Shown here: positions 7,507 to 15,592 of the stretch, one piece after another
Numbering within the stretch: the first letter of the stretch is position 1
How the letters are laid out: every line of letters starts with the position of its first letter
NCBI GenBank assembly: GCA_044370655.1
Contig: JBILVD010000001.1
Span: 1-41,239, forward strand
Length of the DNA: 41,239 nucleotides
Source of the DNA: CAZFPN01 sp044370655
GTDB lineage: Bacteria; Pseudomonadota; Alphaproteobacteria; Rickettsiales; Deianiraeaceae
Direction: 5' to 3'
The notes under the pieces: generated by a model
Databases searched by the model: none
The model's input: the letters and a program-made list of their open reading frames with translations, nothing else
Told to the model about the DNA's origin: nothing
Translations under genes and position numbers: made by a program

Positions 7507-9351
7507 TTATTTTTTTTCTAGCAAAGCAGAGAACATTCTTTTGGTAAATTCAGAGCCAGAACGCAGTTGTTCCCCACTTGCAATACATGCTAGGTCAAAT
7601 AAATTCATTATAACTTCTTGCGCCTCTTCTTCGTTTTTTACCACTAAATTTTTTATTAAATCATGAGCCGGATTTATCTCTAATATTTTTTTAGAGGAAG
7701 CATGAAGTTGTTTTTGCTCCATTAAATAACGCTCCATTCTAATACTCATACTACCTGTTTCGGTTGCAAGCATTACTGGGCTTTCTGCTAATTTATGAGA
7801 CACCTTAACCTCTTTTACAAGCCCTTTTAAATGTTGATTGAAAATTTCAATTATCTTTTTAATGTCATCAGTTTCTTCATGCTTTTCGGCTGATTTACTT
7901 AAAAGCTTATCTGTTTTTTCATCAGAGGAAGCAATATTTTTAAATGATTTTTCTTTGTAATCTGTTACAACCGTCGTCCAAAAGTCATCTACTGTGTCGG
8001 TTAATATTAAAACTTCAATCTCATCTTTTTTAAACGCTTCAAGACCTGCATTATTTAGTCCATCTTCAATGCTGTCTGCCGTTATATAGTATATATTCTC
8101 CTGCTCTGGCTTCATTTTTGAGATGTATTCGTCTAGTGTTATATATTCTTTTTTTGTTGATGAGTAAAAGATGCAAGTTTCAATTATTTGGTCTTTTAAT
8201 TCTTCTGGCCTACATAGACCTTCTTTTATCACATTTCCAAATTCTTTCCAAAATTCTTGGTATTTAGCTCTATCTTCATTTAGTTTTTTCTTTAATTCTG
8301 TAAAGATTTTTTTAGTTATTGATTTGCCAATTTTTGCTAAAACTCCACTGTTTTGAAGGGTTTCGCGAGAAATATTTAGTGGTAAGTCTGCACTATCTAC
8401 AATTCCTTTAACAAATCTTAAATATTCTGGTAAAATTTTAACTCCATCTTCTGTGATGAAGACTTTTTTAACATAAAGCTTGATACTTGTTTTGCGTTCT
8501 GGGTTATATAAGTCGAAAGGTCTTTTACTTGGAATGAATAGCAAGTTTGTGTATTCTTGCATTCCTTCAACTTTATTGTGTAGTGTTAAAAATGGTTCAT
8601 CTGGGCTCCAAAATAGGGATTTAGAGAATTCTATATATTCTTCCTTTGAAACTTCGGAAGGATTTTTAACCCATAAAGGCTGGCTTTCGTTCACTCTACT
8701 TGTCTCAAAGCCTTCCTCATGCTCTAGGAAAATGCCGAAAGAAATATGGTTTGAATATGTTTTAATTATGTGTTCTACTCTGAATTTGTCTAGATATTCC
8801 TCTCTTTCACTTTCTTTTAAGAATAGTTTAATCTCCGTTCCTTCTTTGAAGTCTTCTTTTATTTCTTCAATAGAGAATTCGTCTTTACCTTCACTCTTCC
8901 AAAGTAAAATCTTGCTTTCACCAACTTTTTTTGTTTTTACCTCAATTCTTTCTGCAATCATAAAAGCGGAGTAAAAACCTACTCCAAATTGACCTATCAT
9001 ATTTTCTGGCGAAACGTTTTTTGAAGTATCGTTTTTTAAATTTTCAATAAATTTAAATGTTCCAGAATTTGCAATCGTCCCGATGTTTTTTATTAAGTCT
9101 TCCTCATTCATTCCAATTCCGTTATCTTTAATTACAAGCGCGTTTTCATTTCTTTTAATTTGCACTTCAATTCTAGGCTCGTCTTTTAAAGAAAGTTCAG
9201 GATTTGAAAGAGCTAGATATGTCCTTTTATTTATTGCGTCCGATGCGTTTGAAACTAATTCTCTTAAGAAGATTTCTTTATTTGTGTAAATTGAGTTAAT
9301 AACAAGGTGTAATACCCTTCCTATTTCTGCATCAAATTTGAATGTACTCAT
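7507..9351 (-). CDS. htpG: Molecular chaperone HtpG (bacterial Hsp90)
   Basis: 614 residues, full length. ATP-dependent cytosolic chaperone. The N-terminal GHKL ATPase domain shows FLRELVSNASDAINK (catalytic Glu and Mg-binding Asn), VIKDNGIGMNEEDLIKNIGTIANSGT and IGQFGVGFYSAFMIAE. The middle domain has SLFWSPDEPFLTLHNKVEGMQEYTNLLFIPSKRPFDL (seen in parts) and LPLNISRETLQNS with the conserved Arg that contacts the ATP phosphate. The C-terminal dimerisation domain is present. It stands alone on the minus strand. A CTTGAAA sequence lies upstream at 9406-9412, but without a well-spaced heat-shock -10. Confidence 0.97.
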   Translation of the reverse strand: MSTFKFDAEIGRVLHLVINSIYTNKEIFLRELVSNASDAINKRTYLALSNPELSLKDEPRIEVQIKRNENALVIKDNGIGMNEEDLIKNIGTIANSGTFKFIENLKNDTSKNVSPENMIGQFGVGFYSAFMIAERIEVKTKKVGESKILLWKSEGKDEFSIEEIKEDFKEGTEIKLFLKESEREEYLDKFRVEHIIKTYSNHISFGIFLEHEEGFETSRVNESQPLWVKNPSEVSKEEYIEFSKSLFWSPDEPFLTLHNKVEGMQEYTNLLFIPSKRPFDLYNPERKTSIKLYVKKVFITEDGVKILPEYLRFVKGIVDSADLPLNISRETLQNSGVLAKIGKSITKKIFTELKKKLNEDRAKYQEFWKEFGNVIKEGLCRPEELKDQIIETCIFYSSTKKEYITLDEYISKMKPEQENIYYITADSIEDGLNNAGLEAFKKDEIEVLILTDTVDDFWTTVVTDYKEKSFKNIASSDEKTDKLLSKSAEKHEETDDIKKIIEIFNQHLKGLVKEVKVSHKLAESPVMLATETGSMSIRMERYLMEQKQLHASSKKILEINPAHDLIKNLVVKNEEEAQEVIMNLFDLACIASGEQLRSGSEFTKRMFSALLEKK

Positions 9352-9430
9352 AATATTTAAAAAAGAATTTAATATATGTTATTTAGGTAATTTTGATTTT
9401 GAGGTTTTCAAGGGGAGGGAGAAAATTATA

Positions 9431-10216
9431 TTATTTTGGTTTTTGCCAAATTCTACTAAAACGAATATTATGCCAATCAAATATATTTAAAAGGCTAGAA
9501 GGAGATGATATAAGAATTCTTTCCACTCTACCCACAATTAACTCTTCTCTTACAAAGCCTACCTCTTCAAAACGGCTATCTTTGGAAAAATCACGATTAT
9601 CTCCCATAAAAAAATAATGACCTTCTGGCACTTGAAACTCTTCTAAATTATCCATCACTCCTTCACCTTCTTGATAAAATTTGAGAATTTCAAAACTTTT
9701 GCCCGTGGGAAGTGTTTCCTTAAATTTAGAAAGCGTTATTTGAAAACCAATTTCACTATCTTTAACATACTCCACAAATTCTCTTGTTGCTTTTTCTCCG
9801 TTTATATAAAGCTCCCCATTAATTAGTTTTATCTTATCATTAGGAAGGCCAATTAAACGCTTTACATAGTTTATGCTTGTTTGTGAAGGAAGTTTGAAAA
9901 CCATTATATCCCCTCTTTCTGGCTTATTTTTAGCAAAAATTCTGCCTTTTATAGGAGCAAGACCAAAAGGAAAGGAGTATCTACTGTATCCGTAAGAAAA
10001 CATTGAAACTGTTATTTTGTCACCTATTAAAAGAGTATTTTTCATAGAACCTGATGGAACGTGGTAGTTATCAAACAATAGAGACCTAAAAAGAACGGCA
10101 ATTAAAAGTGCGTATAAAGGTATTAAGAAATAGTCTCTTTTCTTACTTTTTTTTGAGAAGTCTTTTCCGTAGATAAAATCTACTATCCAGTTTAAAATTT
10201 TCATAGAGACATCCAA
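9431..10216 (-). CDS. lepB: Signal peptidase I (LepB)
   Basis: 261 residues. It cleaves signal peptides of exported proteins at the outer face of the inner membrane. One N-terminal membrane anchor (about residues 29-46) precedes the catalytic Ser57 in VPSGSMKNTL. The general base is Lys119 in YVKRLIGLPNDKI, and box E is FFMGDNRDFSKDSR. Two starts are possible: ATG at 10216 (GAGG about 10 bases upstream) or ATG at 10204, which would overlap the gap stop as ATGA and give 257 residues. Either way it is translationally coupled to gap, an odd pairing of glycolysis with secretion. Confidence 0.93.
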   Translation of the reverse strand: MDVSMKILNWIVDFIYGKDFSKKSKKRDYFLIPLYALLIAVLFRSLLFDNYHVPSGSMKNTLLIGDKITVSMFSYGYSRYSFPFGLAPIKGRIFAKNKPERGDIMVFKLPSQTSINYVKRLIGLPNDKIKLINGELYINGEKATREFVEYVKDSEIGFQITLSKFKETLPTGKSFEILKFYQEGEGVMDNLEEFQVPEGHYFFMGDNRDFSKDSRFEEVGFVREELIVGRVERILISSPSSLLNIFDWHNIRFSRIWQKPK

Positions 10217-11211
10217 ATTTTAGAAGCCTCAAGCATACGAATAGAAAAGCCCCATTCGTTATCATACCAAGAAAGCACTCTAACAAAGTTTTCACCAGTT
10301 ACTTTTGTTTCAAGTGCATCTACTATACTTGAATTAGGGTTGCCTTTGAAGTCTATTGAAACTAGAGGTCTAGGCTCAAATCCTAAAATACCTTTAAGCT
10401 CTCCATCACTTGCCTTTTTTAATGCTTCGTTTACGCTTTCGATGCTTGTTTGCTTTGAAGATATAAAGCAAAGGTCAACAACGGAGACATTTGGAGTTGG
10501 AACTCTGATGGCACTTCCGTCTAATTTACCTGCAAGATTTGGCAAAACAAGACCTAAAGCTTTTGCCGCCCCTGTTGAAGTTGGAACCATTGAAAGTGCG
10601 GCCGCTCTTGCTCTTCTTAAATCCCCTTTATGAGAAGCGTCTAAAATGTTTTGGTCTCCCGTATAAGCGTGAATTGTTGTCATAAATCCGCTTATTATGC
10701 CAAAATTTTCGTCTAGCACTTTTGCAATTGGGGCAAGGCAGTTTGTGGTGCAAGAACCTATGGAGATTATCTCATCTTCTCTCTTTAATTCTTTTTGATT
10801 TACTCCCATCACGATTGTTTTAACATCTTTTTCCTTAGCAGGAGCAGAAATCATAACTTTTTTTGCCCCTTGTTTTAGGTGCAAGCTAGCTTTTTCTTTT
10901 GCTGTGTAAATTCCCGTGCATTCCATTACAACATCTATATTCATTTCTTTCCAAGGAAGGTTTGCAACATCTTTCTCTCTAAAAACTCTAATTTTTTGCC
11001 CATTTATGATTAGATGATTTTCATCAAAACCAACTTCTCCTTTGAAGGTTCCGTGAACTGAGTCAAATTGAAACAGGTGTGCATGTTGGCTAATTTCTGC
11101 AGGTCCGTTAATTGCAACAACCTCAACGCTATCAATTTTTTCTTCAAAGAAGGTACGAAGAATGCATCTTCCTATTCTACCAAAACCATTAATTGCTAAC
11201 CTTACAGTCAT
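10201..11211 (-). CDS. gap: Glyceraldehyde-3-phosphate dehydrogenase
   Basis: 336 residues from the ATG at 11211, which gives the canonical MTVRLAINGFGRIGR N terminus; the frame stays open upstream to 11277, but that part is not family-like. It interconverts glyceraldehyde 3-phosphate and 1,3-bisphosphoglycerate. The NAD(P) Rossmann motif is GFGRIG, the catalytic cysteine is Cys154 in SCTTNC, and the general base is His181 in TIHAYTGDQ. At the end of the second beta strand the usual Asn-Asp pair is Asn35-Gly36, so the Asp that contacts the adenosine ribose is missing. This suggests relaxed or NADP preference. It has a clear promoter at 11248-11277 and shares a transcript with lepB. Confidence 0.95.
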   Translation of the reverse strand: MTVRLAINGFGRIGRCILRTFFEEKIDSVEVVAINGPAEISQHAHLFQFDSVHGTFKGEVGFDENHLIINGQKIRVFREKDVANLPWKEMNIDVVMECTGIYTAKEKASLHLKQGAKKVMISAPAKEKDVKTIVMGVNQKELKREDEIISIGSCTTNCLAPIAKVLDENFGIISGFMTTIHAYTGDQNILDASHKGDLRRARAAALSMVPTSTGAAKALGLVLPNLAGKLDGSAIRVPTPNVSVVDLCFISSKQTSIESVNEALKKASDGELKGILGFEPRPLVSIDFKGNPNSSIVDALETKVTGENFVRVLSWYDNEWGFSIRMLEASKIWMSL

Positions 11212-11247
11212 AAAAATATAAAACTTGAAATTCAAACTATTATGTTT

Positions 11248-11277
11248 ATTATTAAACATAAAGACTAACTTTGTCAA
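11248..11277 (-). promoter_or_regulatory. gap promoter with an overlapping palindrome
   Basis: On the minus strand, a consensus TTGACA (11272-11277), an 18-base spacer and AATAAT (11248-11253). The -10 lies inside an inverted repeat, ATGTTTA-TTAT-TAAACAT (11242-11259), with 7-base perfect arms, placed where a bound repressor would block RNA polymerase. The region also separates gap from the divergent pentapeptide gene. Confidence 0.55.
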
Positions 11278-11286
11278 TAAGTTTAT

Positions 11287-12435
11287 ATGAATGTAGAAAA
11301 ATTCAAATTTGAAAATAAAGATTTTAGTGAAGTTGTGGAATTTTTAAAAAGTCATCAACTCTTTTTGCAAGAGAAGGAAGAGGGTAGGAGGGCTTCTTTT
11401 ATGCATATTGATTTTTCTGGGTTTGATTTTTCTAGGTTTGACATCTCTAAAGCGGTATTTAAAAATTGCAATCTTGCAAAAGCTACCATTCGGCAACCCA
11501 TTTTAAATGAAGTTGAATTTGACGGATGTGAGTTATCAGAAAGTTTATTTTACTGTAAAGAGGTTTGTAAATCTAGTTTTTCCAATTGTAAGGCAAATTC
11601 TATATTACTTTCAAATATCAGTTTTGAGAGTTGTGATTTTGTAAGTTTTTTTTCTAATGGAGGCGTTTTTACTAAAAACTCTTTTTTTGGATGTAATTTG
11701 CAAAATTCTATTATTCAAAATGGAGATTTTAACTCAAGCCAATTTCAAGAATGTCATTTAATGGAGGTTAATTTTTCTGTTTGCGATTTTGCCTATTCAA
11801 ATGTTGTTAAATCTGCTTTATCTCAAGTTGAGTTTTGGGGGGCGGATATGCATTCTTGTAATTTTGTATATTGTGAGATTTTTGAAACTAAGTTCAAGTC
11901 TATAAAGATAAATTCCGAAGGTGGAATTATAAAAACATCTTTAAAAAATTCTAAATTTCAAGACTGTAAATTGCAAAAATGTTTTTTTGAGGAAAAAAAG
12001 GAAGATTTGGCAAAATTAATAATTAAAATTAAGAATAAGAGGCAGGAGGTTTTTAAAAATCATCTAATTGTATTTTTACTTTCAAAAAGTTTAATTGTTG
12101 TGATATCAGCAACTTTTTTTGCTTTGAATTTTTACCTTGGTTTTGAAATTGAGAGAATTTTACTTCCTATTTTTGCAATACTTTTGAGTAGTTTTATTTT
12201 GGTAAAAGAAATGAGCTTTAAAAGGATAAATTTTCAAAGTGCTTTAATTAAAAGTAAGATTTTTACTATCTTACCAAGCATTTTAGCGGGTTTGACATTT
12301 TTTGTTATTTGGCTTCAGTCTTTAAAGTATGAAGATTTTACATTTTCACTATCTATATTTTTATTATTTTTACTAGGGATGTTGAATTCTTTGTCTTATA
12401 TATTCTCTACAATTTCTTATAATAAAAATAAATAA
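11287..12435 (+). CDS. Pentapeptide-repeat protein with four C-terminal membrane segments
   Basis: 382 residues. Residues about 40-240 are degenerate pentapeptide repeats with Phe/Leu at the centre of each five-residue step (for example FSGFDFSRFDISKAVFKNCNL and FGCNLQNSIIQNGDF), expected to fold as a right-handed quadrilateral beta helix. Cysteine is frequent at the turn positions. A charged linker (EEKKEDLAKLIIKIKNKRQE) leads into four hydrophobic segments at about 260-283, 288-305, 326-345 and 352-375. Some pentapeptide proteins mimic DNA and bind gyrase, others are host-targeted effectors; the membrane anchor fits neither cleanly. The function is unknown. It is divergent from gap and has no partner gene. 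Confidence 0.8.
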   Translation: MNVEKFKFENKDFSEVVEFLKSHQLFLQEKEEGRRASFMHIDFSGFDFSRFDISKAVFKNCNLAKATIRQPILNEVEFDGCELSESLFYCKEVCKSSFSNCKANSILLSNISFESCDFVSFFSNGGVFTKNSFFGCNLQNSIIQNGDFNSSQFQECHLMEVNFSVCDFAYSNVVKSALSQVEFWGADMHSCNFVYCEIFETKFKSIKINSEGGIIKTSLKNSKFQDCKLQKCFFEEKKEDLAKLIIKIKNKRQEVFKNHLIVFLLSKSLIVVISATFFALNFYLGFEIERILLPIFAILLSSFILVKEMSFKRINFQSALIKSKIFTILPSILAGLTFFVIWLQSLKYEDFTFSLSIFLLFLLGMLNSLSYIFSTISYNKNK

Positions 12436-12670
12436 ATGATGTTATAAATTTTAAAAATCAATTTTTAATCACTTTTTTCTGCTTTTAAATTTTAAAAATC
12501 AACCAAAAAAATATTAATAAAACTAATTAAGAAAAGTTGTTTTATATATATTTTGCTTGATTTTTAATTTTTTTGTTTTTAAAGTTTATCTATTTTGTTT
12601 TAAAATTTTTCTTGATTTTTGGAAACTTTGGATTTAAGATAGAAGTCAAAAGGAAGTTATAGATGAAGAA
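12436..12670 (+). other. AT-rich intergenic region with repeated TTAAAAATCAA motifs and a probable promoter
   Basis: No gene is seen. A 17-base direct repeat, TAAATTTTAAAAATCAA, occurs at 12445-12461 and 12486-12502 (41 bases apart), and its core appears inverted as TTGATTTTTAA at 12557-12567. A candidate promoter (TTGATT at about 12612, 17-base spacer, TAAGAT) and an AGGAAG element lie just before the hydrolase start at 12671. Confidence 0.45.
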
Positions 12671-13408
12671 ATGCCAAAAATCTACCTTGAAGGTCCGGCT
12701 GGGAAGTTGGAAGGGATGTACCACCAAGCAGAAGACTCAAAAGCTCCAACAGCTTTAATTCTTCATCCAAATCCGCTTTATGGTGGCACAATGAATAACA
12801 AAATCACATACCATTTATATAAAGCATTTGTGAATAATAATTTTTCGGTTCTTAGAATAAATTTTAGAGGAGTGGGGAATTCGTCAGGAAAGTTTGACAA
12901 TGGGATAGGGGAGATTGAGGATATAAATGCAACCTTAGATTGGCTTAGGATTCAAAACGAGAAAACCTCTCATTACTGGATTGCAGGCTTTTCTTTTGGA
13001 GCATATGTTGGAATGCAAAGCATAATGAGGAGACCAGAAATAGAAGGATTTATAGCGGTTTCTCCTCCTTGCTCGAGATATAACTTCGGTTTTTTCTCAC
13101 CTTGTCCTATATCTGGGCTTGTCATTCAAGGAAGTGAAGATGAAATTTCAAAACCAATAGAAACAACTAAATTAGTTCAAATGTGCCACAGGCAGAAGTC
13201 CGTTTCTGTTTCATATGAATTAATAGAAGGGGCAGACCACTTTTTTACAGATTATATATCAGATTTAGATTCAAAAATTGATGAATACATAAAAGAAAGG
13301 CTTGACAATAGGACAGTTAAGCCTATTATCAAGCAAAGAAAAAGGTCAAAAAATAAAAAACGCATTTCTACAGTTGCAGTAAAAACTAAAATTAGAGTAA
13401 GATGTTAG
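12671..13408 (+). CDS. Alpha/beta hydrolase of the conserved alphaproteobacterial COG2945-like type
   Basis: 245 residues. The nucleophile elbow is GFSFGAYVGMQS with Ser in G-x-S-x-G. The oxyanion region HPNPLYGGTMNNKI and the segment RINFRGVGNSSGKFDNGIGE are typical of this short hydrolase family. The Asp (GSEDEISKP) and His (EGADHFF) of the triad follow in order. The C terminus is a basic tail (KQRKRSKNKKR). The substrate is unknown; an esterase or thioesterase is plausible. Its last 7 bases overlap ispD, so the two form an operon. An ATG eight bases upstream is in another frame. Confidence 0.8.
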   Translation: MPKIYLEGPAGKLEGMYHQAEDSKAPTALILHPNPLYGGTMNNKITYHLYKAFVNNNFSVLRINFRGVGNSSGKFDNGIGEIEDINATLDWLRIQNEKTSHYWIAGFSFGAYVGMQSIMRRPEIEGFIAVSPPCSRYNFGFFSPCPISGLVIQGSEDEISKPIETTKLVQMCHRQKSVSVSYELIEGADHFFTDYISDLDSKIDEYIKERLDNRTVKPIIKQRKRSKNKKRISTVAVKTKIRVRC

Positions 13409-14037
13409 CATGCATTATAACAGCTGGTGGGTTTGGTGAAAGATTTTCTTCCCATATCCCAAAACAGTATCATAAAATAGGAGATGATTATATCCTACAA
13501 AAAACAATCAACATATTCAAAGCATTTACAAGCAATATTGTAACTGTAATAAGGAAGGAAGATGAAGAATTTTTTAAAGAGCATTTTATTGGAGAGGAGT
13601 ATGTTATTGGAGGTAAAACAAGGCAGGCATCTGTTTTGAAAGGTCTTAAATTTTTGGCAGAGCAGGGGGTTAATTATAAGGACGTTCTCATAACAGATGG
13701 AGTAAGACCTTTTGTTTCAAATAAATTAATTAAGGAGGTTATTAGATGTTTGCATGATGGAGAGCTTGGAGTTATCCTTTGTATTAAAATTCAAGATACT
13801 ATAAAAAGAGTGCATAATAATTATGTAATCGAAACAGTTGAAAGAGAAGGTTTGTTTGCAACTCAAACTCCGCAAGGTTTTAAATTTAATATAATTTATG
13901 GTCTACATATGAAGTATCAAAATTTAAACCTTACAGACGATGCAGGGCTTCTTGAGAAGGAGGGAATTAAGGTGAAGGTTGTTGAAGGCGAGAAGTCTAA
14001 TATCAAAATTACCACTAGAGAAGATTTATATTATTAG
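13402..14037 (+). CDS. ispD: 2-C-methyl-D-erythritol 4-phosphate cytidylyltransferase IspD
   Basis: 211 residues. It is the MEP-pathway enzyme that couples CTP to methylerythritol phosphate. The CTP-binding N terminus IITAGGFGERFSSHIPKQY holds the Gly-rich loop, Arg and Lys of the family. VLITDGVRPFVSNKLI is the conserved D-G-x-R-P motif, and ATQTPQGFKFN and TDDAGLLE follow. Many alphaproteobacteria carry an IspDF fusion; here IspD is free-standing and no ispF is visible. It overlaps the hydrolase by 7 bases and, tail to tail, the Xaa-Pro aminopeptidase by 23 bases. It feeds the isoprenoid pathway that IspA (36.2 kb) continues. Confidence 0.93.
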   Translation: MLACIITAGGFGERFSSHIPKQYHKIGDDYILQKTINIFKAFTSNIVTVIRKEDEEFFKEHFIGEEYVIGGKTRQASVLKGLKFLAEQGVNYKDVLITDGVRPFVSNKLIKEVIRCLHDGELGVILCIKIQDTIKRVHNNYVIETVEREGLFATQTPQGFKFNIIYGLHMKYQNLNLTDDAGLLEKEGIKVKVVEGEKSNIKITTREDLYY

Positions 14038-15592
14038 AATAACTTGTAAGCCAACTTACCTCATCATCAGTTAAAATTTCATAATCAAGTAATTTTGTCT
14101 CAATATGGGCTTTTGTTAGAACTTCAAATTCTAAAAACCCTTCTAGCTTACTCTTTTTTACTAAGATTAAATTTTCAAATCTAACGCCAAAAAACCCTTC
14201 TTTGTAATACCCTGGTTCGTTTGAAAGTATCATCCCTGCCTGTAATGGAGTATTTGAATGTTTTGAGATGGAGCAGGGCTTTTCGTGAACGGAGAGAAAA
14301 TAGCCAACTCCATGACCAGTGCCGTGGTTATAAGTTAATCCTTCCTTCCATAGAAATTGCCTTGCTAGAATATCAAGCTCTGCTCCCGTTGTGCCAAAAG
14401 GAAAAACTGCCATACACAATGAAATATGCCCCTTTAAAACCAAAGTGTAAGCTCTTTTTTCTTCTTCGTTTGCATTTTCTCCAACCATAAATACACGAGT
14501 TATATCTGTTGTTCCGCAAATTTTCTCTGTTTTATGGTAATACTGCCCACCGCTATCCACAAGCAAAAGCCCATTCCCTTTAATTTGTTTTGCTGACTCT
14601 TTTTTTGCTTTATAATGCACGATTGCACCATTTTCCTTAAATCCAACTATTGGAGCAAAACTTTCCATTACAAATCCTGTTTGCTTTTTTCTAAATTCGA
14701 GTAATTTTTCGCCTAAAGTAAACTCAGTTTCATTTTCTAGCTTTGCCTTTTTAAGCCAATTTGCAAACTCTTTAATCGCTTTTCCATCTTGAGCGTGTGC
14801 TTTTTTTATACATTCTATTTCAAATTCTGTCTTGATTATTTTTTGATTTTGAATAAAATTTTGCTTTTCAAATATAATTTCATTTTGCTTAGAAAGCTCT
14901 AAAAATATAGAATAGGGAGCGGACAATTGAAGTAATATTTTACCATATTTCAAATTTTGCACTTCACTAGGAGAGACAAGTTTTTGCGTTTCACGTGAAA
15001 CAATTGCAAAAAATGGAACTACTGGAGAATAATCTAAATATCTTCCACGAATGTTAAGTAGATAGCAAACGTCGTGAGGGTCGCTTATAAAAAGTGCATC
15101 TGCCTCACATTCTTCTATATATTTTAGGGATTTTATGATTTTTTCCTCCTTACTATCCCCTGCAAGTTCAAAATTTGATGTTTCACGTGAAACATTTATT
15201 TCTCTTTGCCAAATTTTATCTATGGGGCAGTTATCTACTATTTCAAAATTTAAGCCTTTTGCTTTTAAATCTTGAATAAATTGATAGGAATAAAATTTTC
15301 CGTCAAGTGCGAAGTTTATTTTTTTTAAATGTGTAATTAAAGTTGATACATCTAATATTTCAAACTTTTGACCGCATTCCATTTGTGCTTGAATTACATA
15401 TCTTCCATCTATAAAAAGAAGATTTTTATTAGAGTTTTTAAAAATTAATGCAAAGGCTGTAGAGCCTGTAAATCCTGTTAAAAACTCTAGTCTTTTTGCA
15501 TGAGAAGGAGTGTATTCCCCTAAAAATTCATCACTTGTTGTTATTAAAAAAGCTTCAATTGATTGAGGCAGAAAATTAAATATGTCTTTCAT
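14015..15592 (-). CDS. pepP: Xaa-Pro aminopeptidase (M24B family)
   Basis: 525 residues. It removes N-terminal residues preceding proline. It has two creatinase-like N-terminal domains and a C-terminal pita-bread metallopeptidase domain. Metal ligands are visible in LLLVDSGGQYYHKTEKICGTTDITRV (first and second Asp, in parts), NHGTGHGVG (His), LSNEPGYY (Glu) and VRFENLILV (Glu). The substrate-binding His lies in SVHEKP. Two parS sites are inside the gene, at 14987-15002 and 15179-15194, each giving VSRET in the protein. Its ATG overlaps the stop of the VanX-like gene as ATGA, which suggests a peptide-scavenging operon. Confidence 0.93.
   Translation of the reverse strand: MKDIFNFLPQSIEAFLITTSDEFLGEYTPSHAKRLEFLTGFTGSTAFALIFKNSNKNLLFIDGRYVIQAQMECGQKFEILDVSTLITHLKKINFALDGKFYSYQFIQDLKAKGLNFEIVDNCPIDKIWQREINVSRETSNFELAGDSKEEKIIKSLKYIEECEADALFISDPHDVCYLLNIRGRYLDYSPVVPFFAIVSRETQKLVSPSEVQNLKYGKILLQLSAPYSIFLELSKQNEIIFEKQNFIQNQKIIKTEFEIECIKKAHAQDGKAIKEFANWLKKAKLENETEFTLGEKLLEFRKKQTGFVMESFAPIVGFKENGAIVHYKAKKESAKQIKGNGLLLVDSGGQYYHKTEKICGTTDITRVFMVGENANEEEKRAYTLVLKGHISLCMAVFPFGTTGAELDILARQFLWKEGLTYNHGTGHGVGYFLSVHEKPCSISKHSNTPLQAGMILSNEPGYYKEGFFGVRFENLILVKKSKLEGFLEFEVLTKAHIETKLLDYEILTDDEVSWLTSYSNNINLL
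14987..15002. promoter_or_regulatory. parS (ParB-binding centromere site), inside pepP
   Basis: CGTTTCACGTGAAACA matches the bacterial parS consensus TGTTTCACGTGAAACA at 15 of 16 bases, with the 14-base palindromic core intact. It is read within pepP as Val-Ser-Arg-Glu-Thr. Confidence 0.85.
15179..15194. promoter_or_regulatory. parS (perfect consensus), inside pepP
   Basis: TGTTTCACGTGAAACA, a 16 of 16 match to the parS consensus and a perfect palindrome, 192 bases from the previous site. It again encodes Val-Ser-Arg-Glu-Thr in the pepP frame, between a Xaa-Pro N-terminal domain and the linker. Confidence 0.92.

Noticed and set aside
9406..9412. CTTGAAA before htpG as a heat-shock (sigma-32) -35
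   Set aside because: The only C-rich candidate for the -10 (ACCTAAATA) is about 18 bases away instead of 13-15 and matches poorly.
11212..11277. N-terminal extension of GAPDH from ATG 11277
   Set aside because: The canonical GAPDH N terminus begins at 11211 and the upstream part overlaps the promoter.
14015..14037. 23-base tail-to-tail gene overlap (ispD/pepP), the same length as that at 33599-33621
   Set aside because: Equal length is probably coincidence in a compact genome; the sequences are unrelated.
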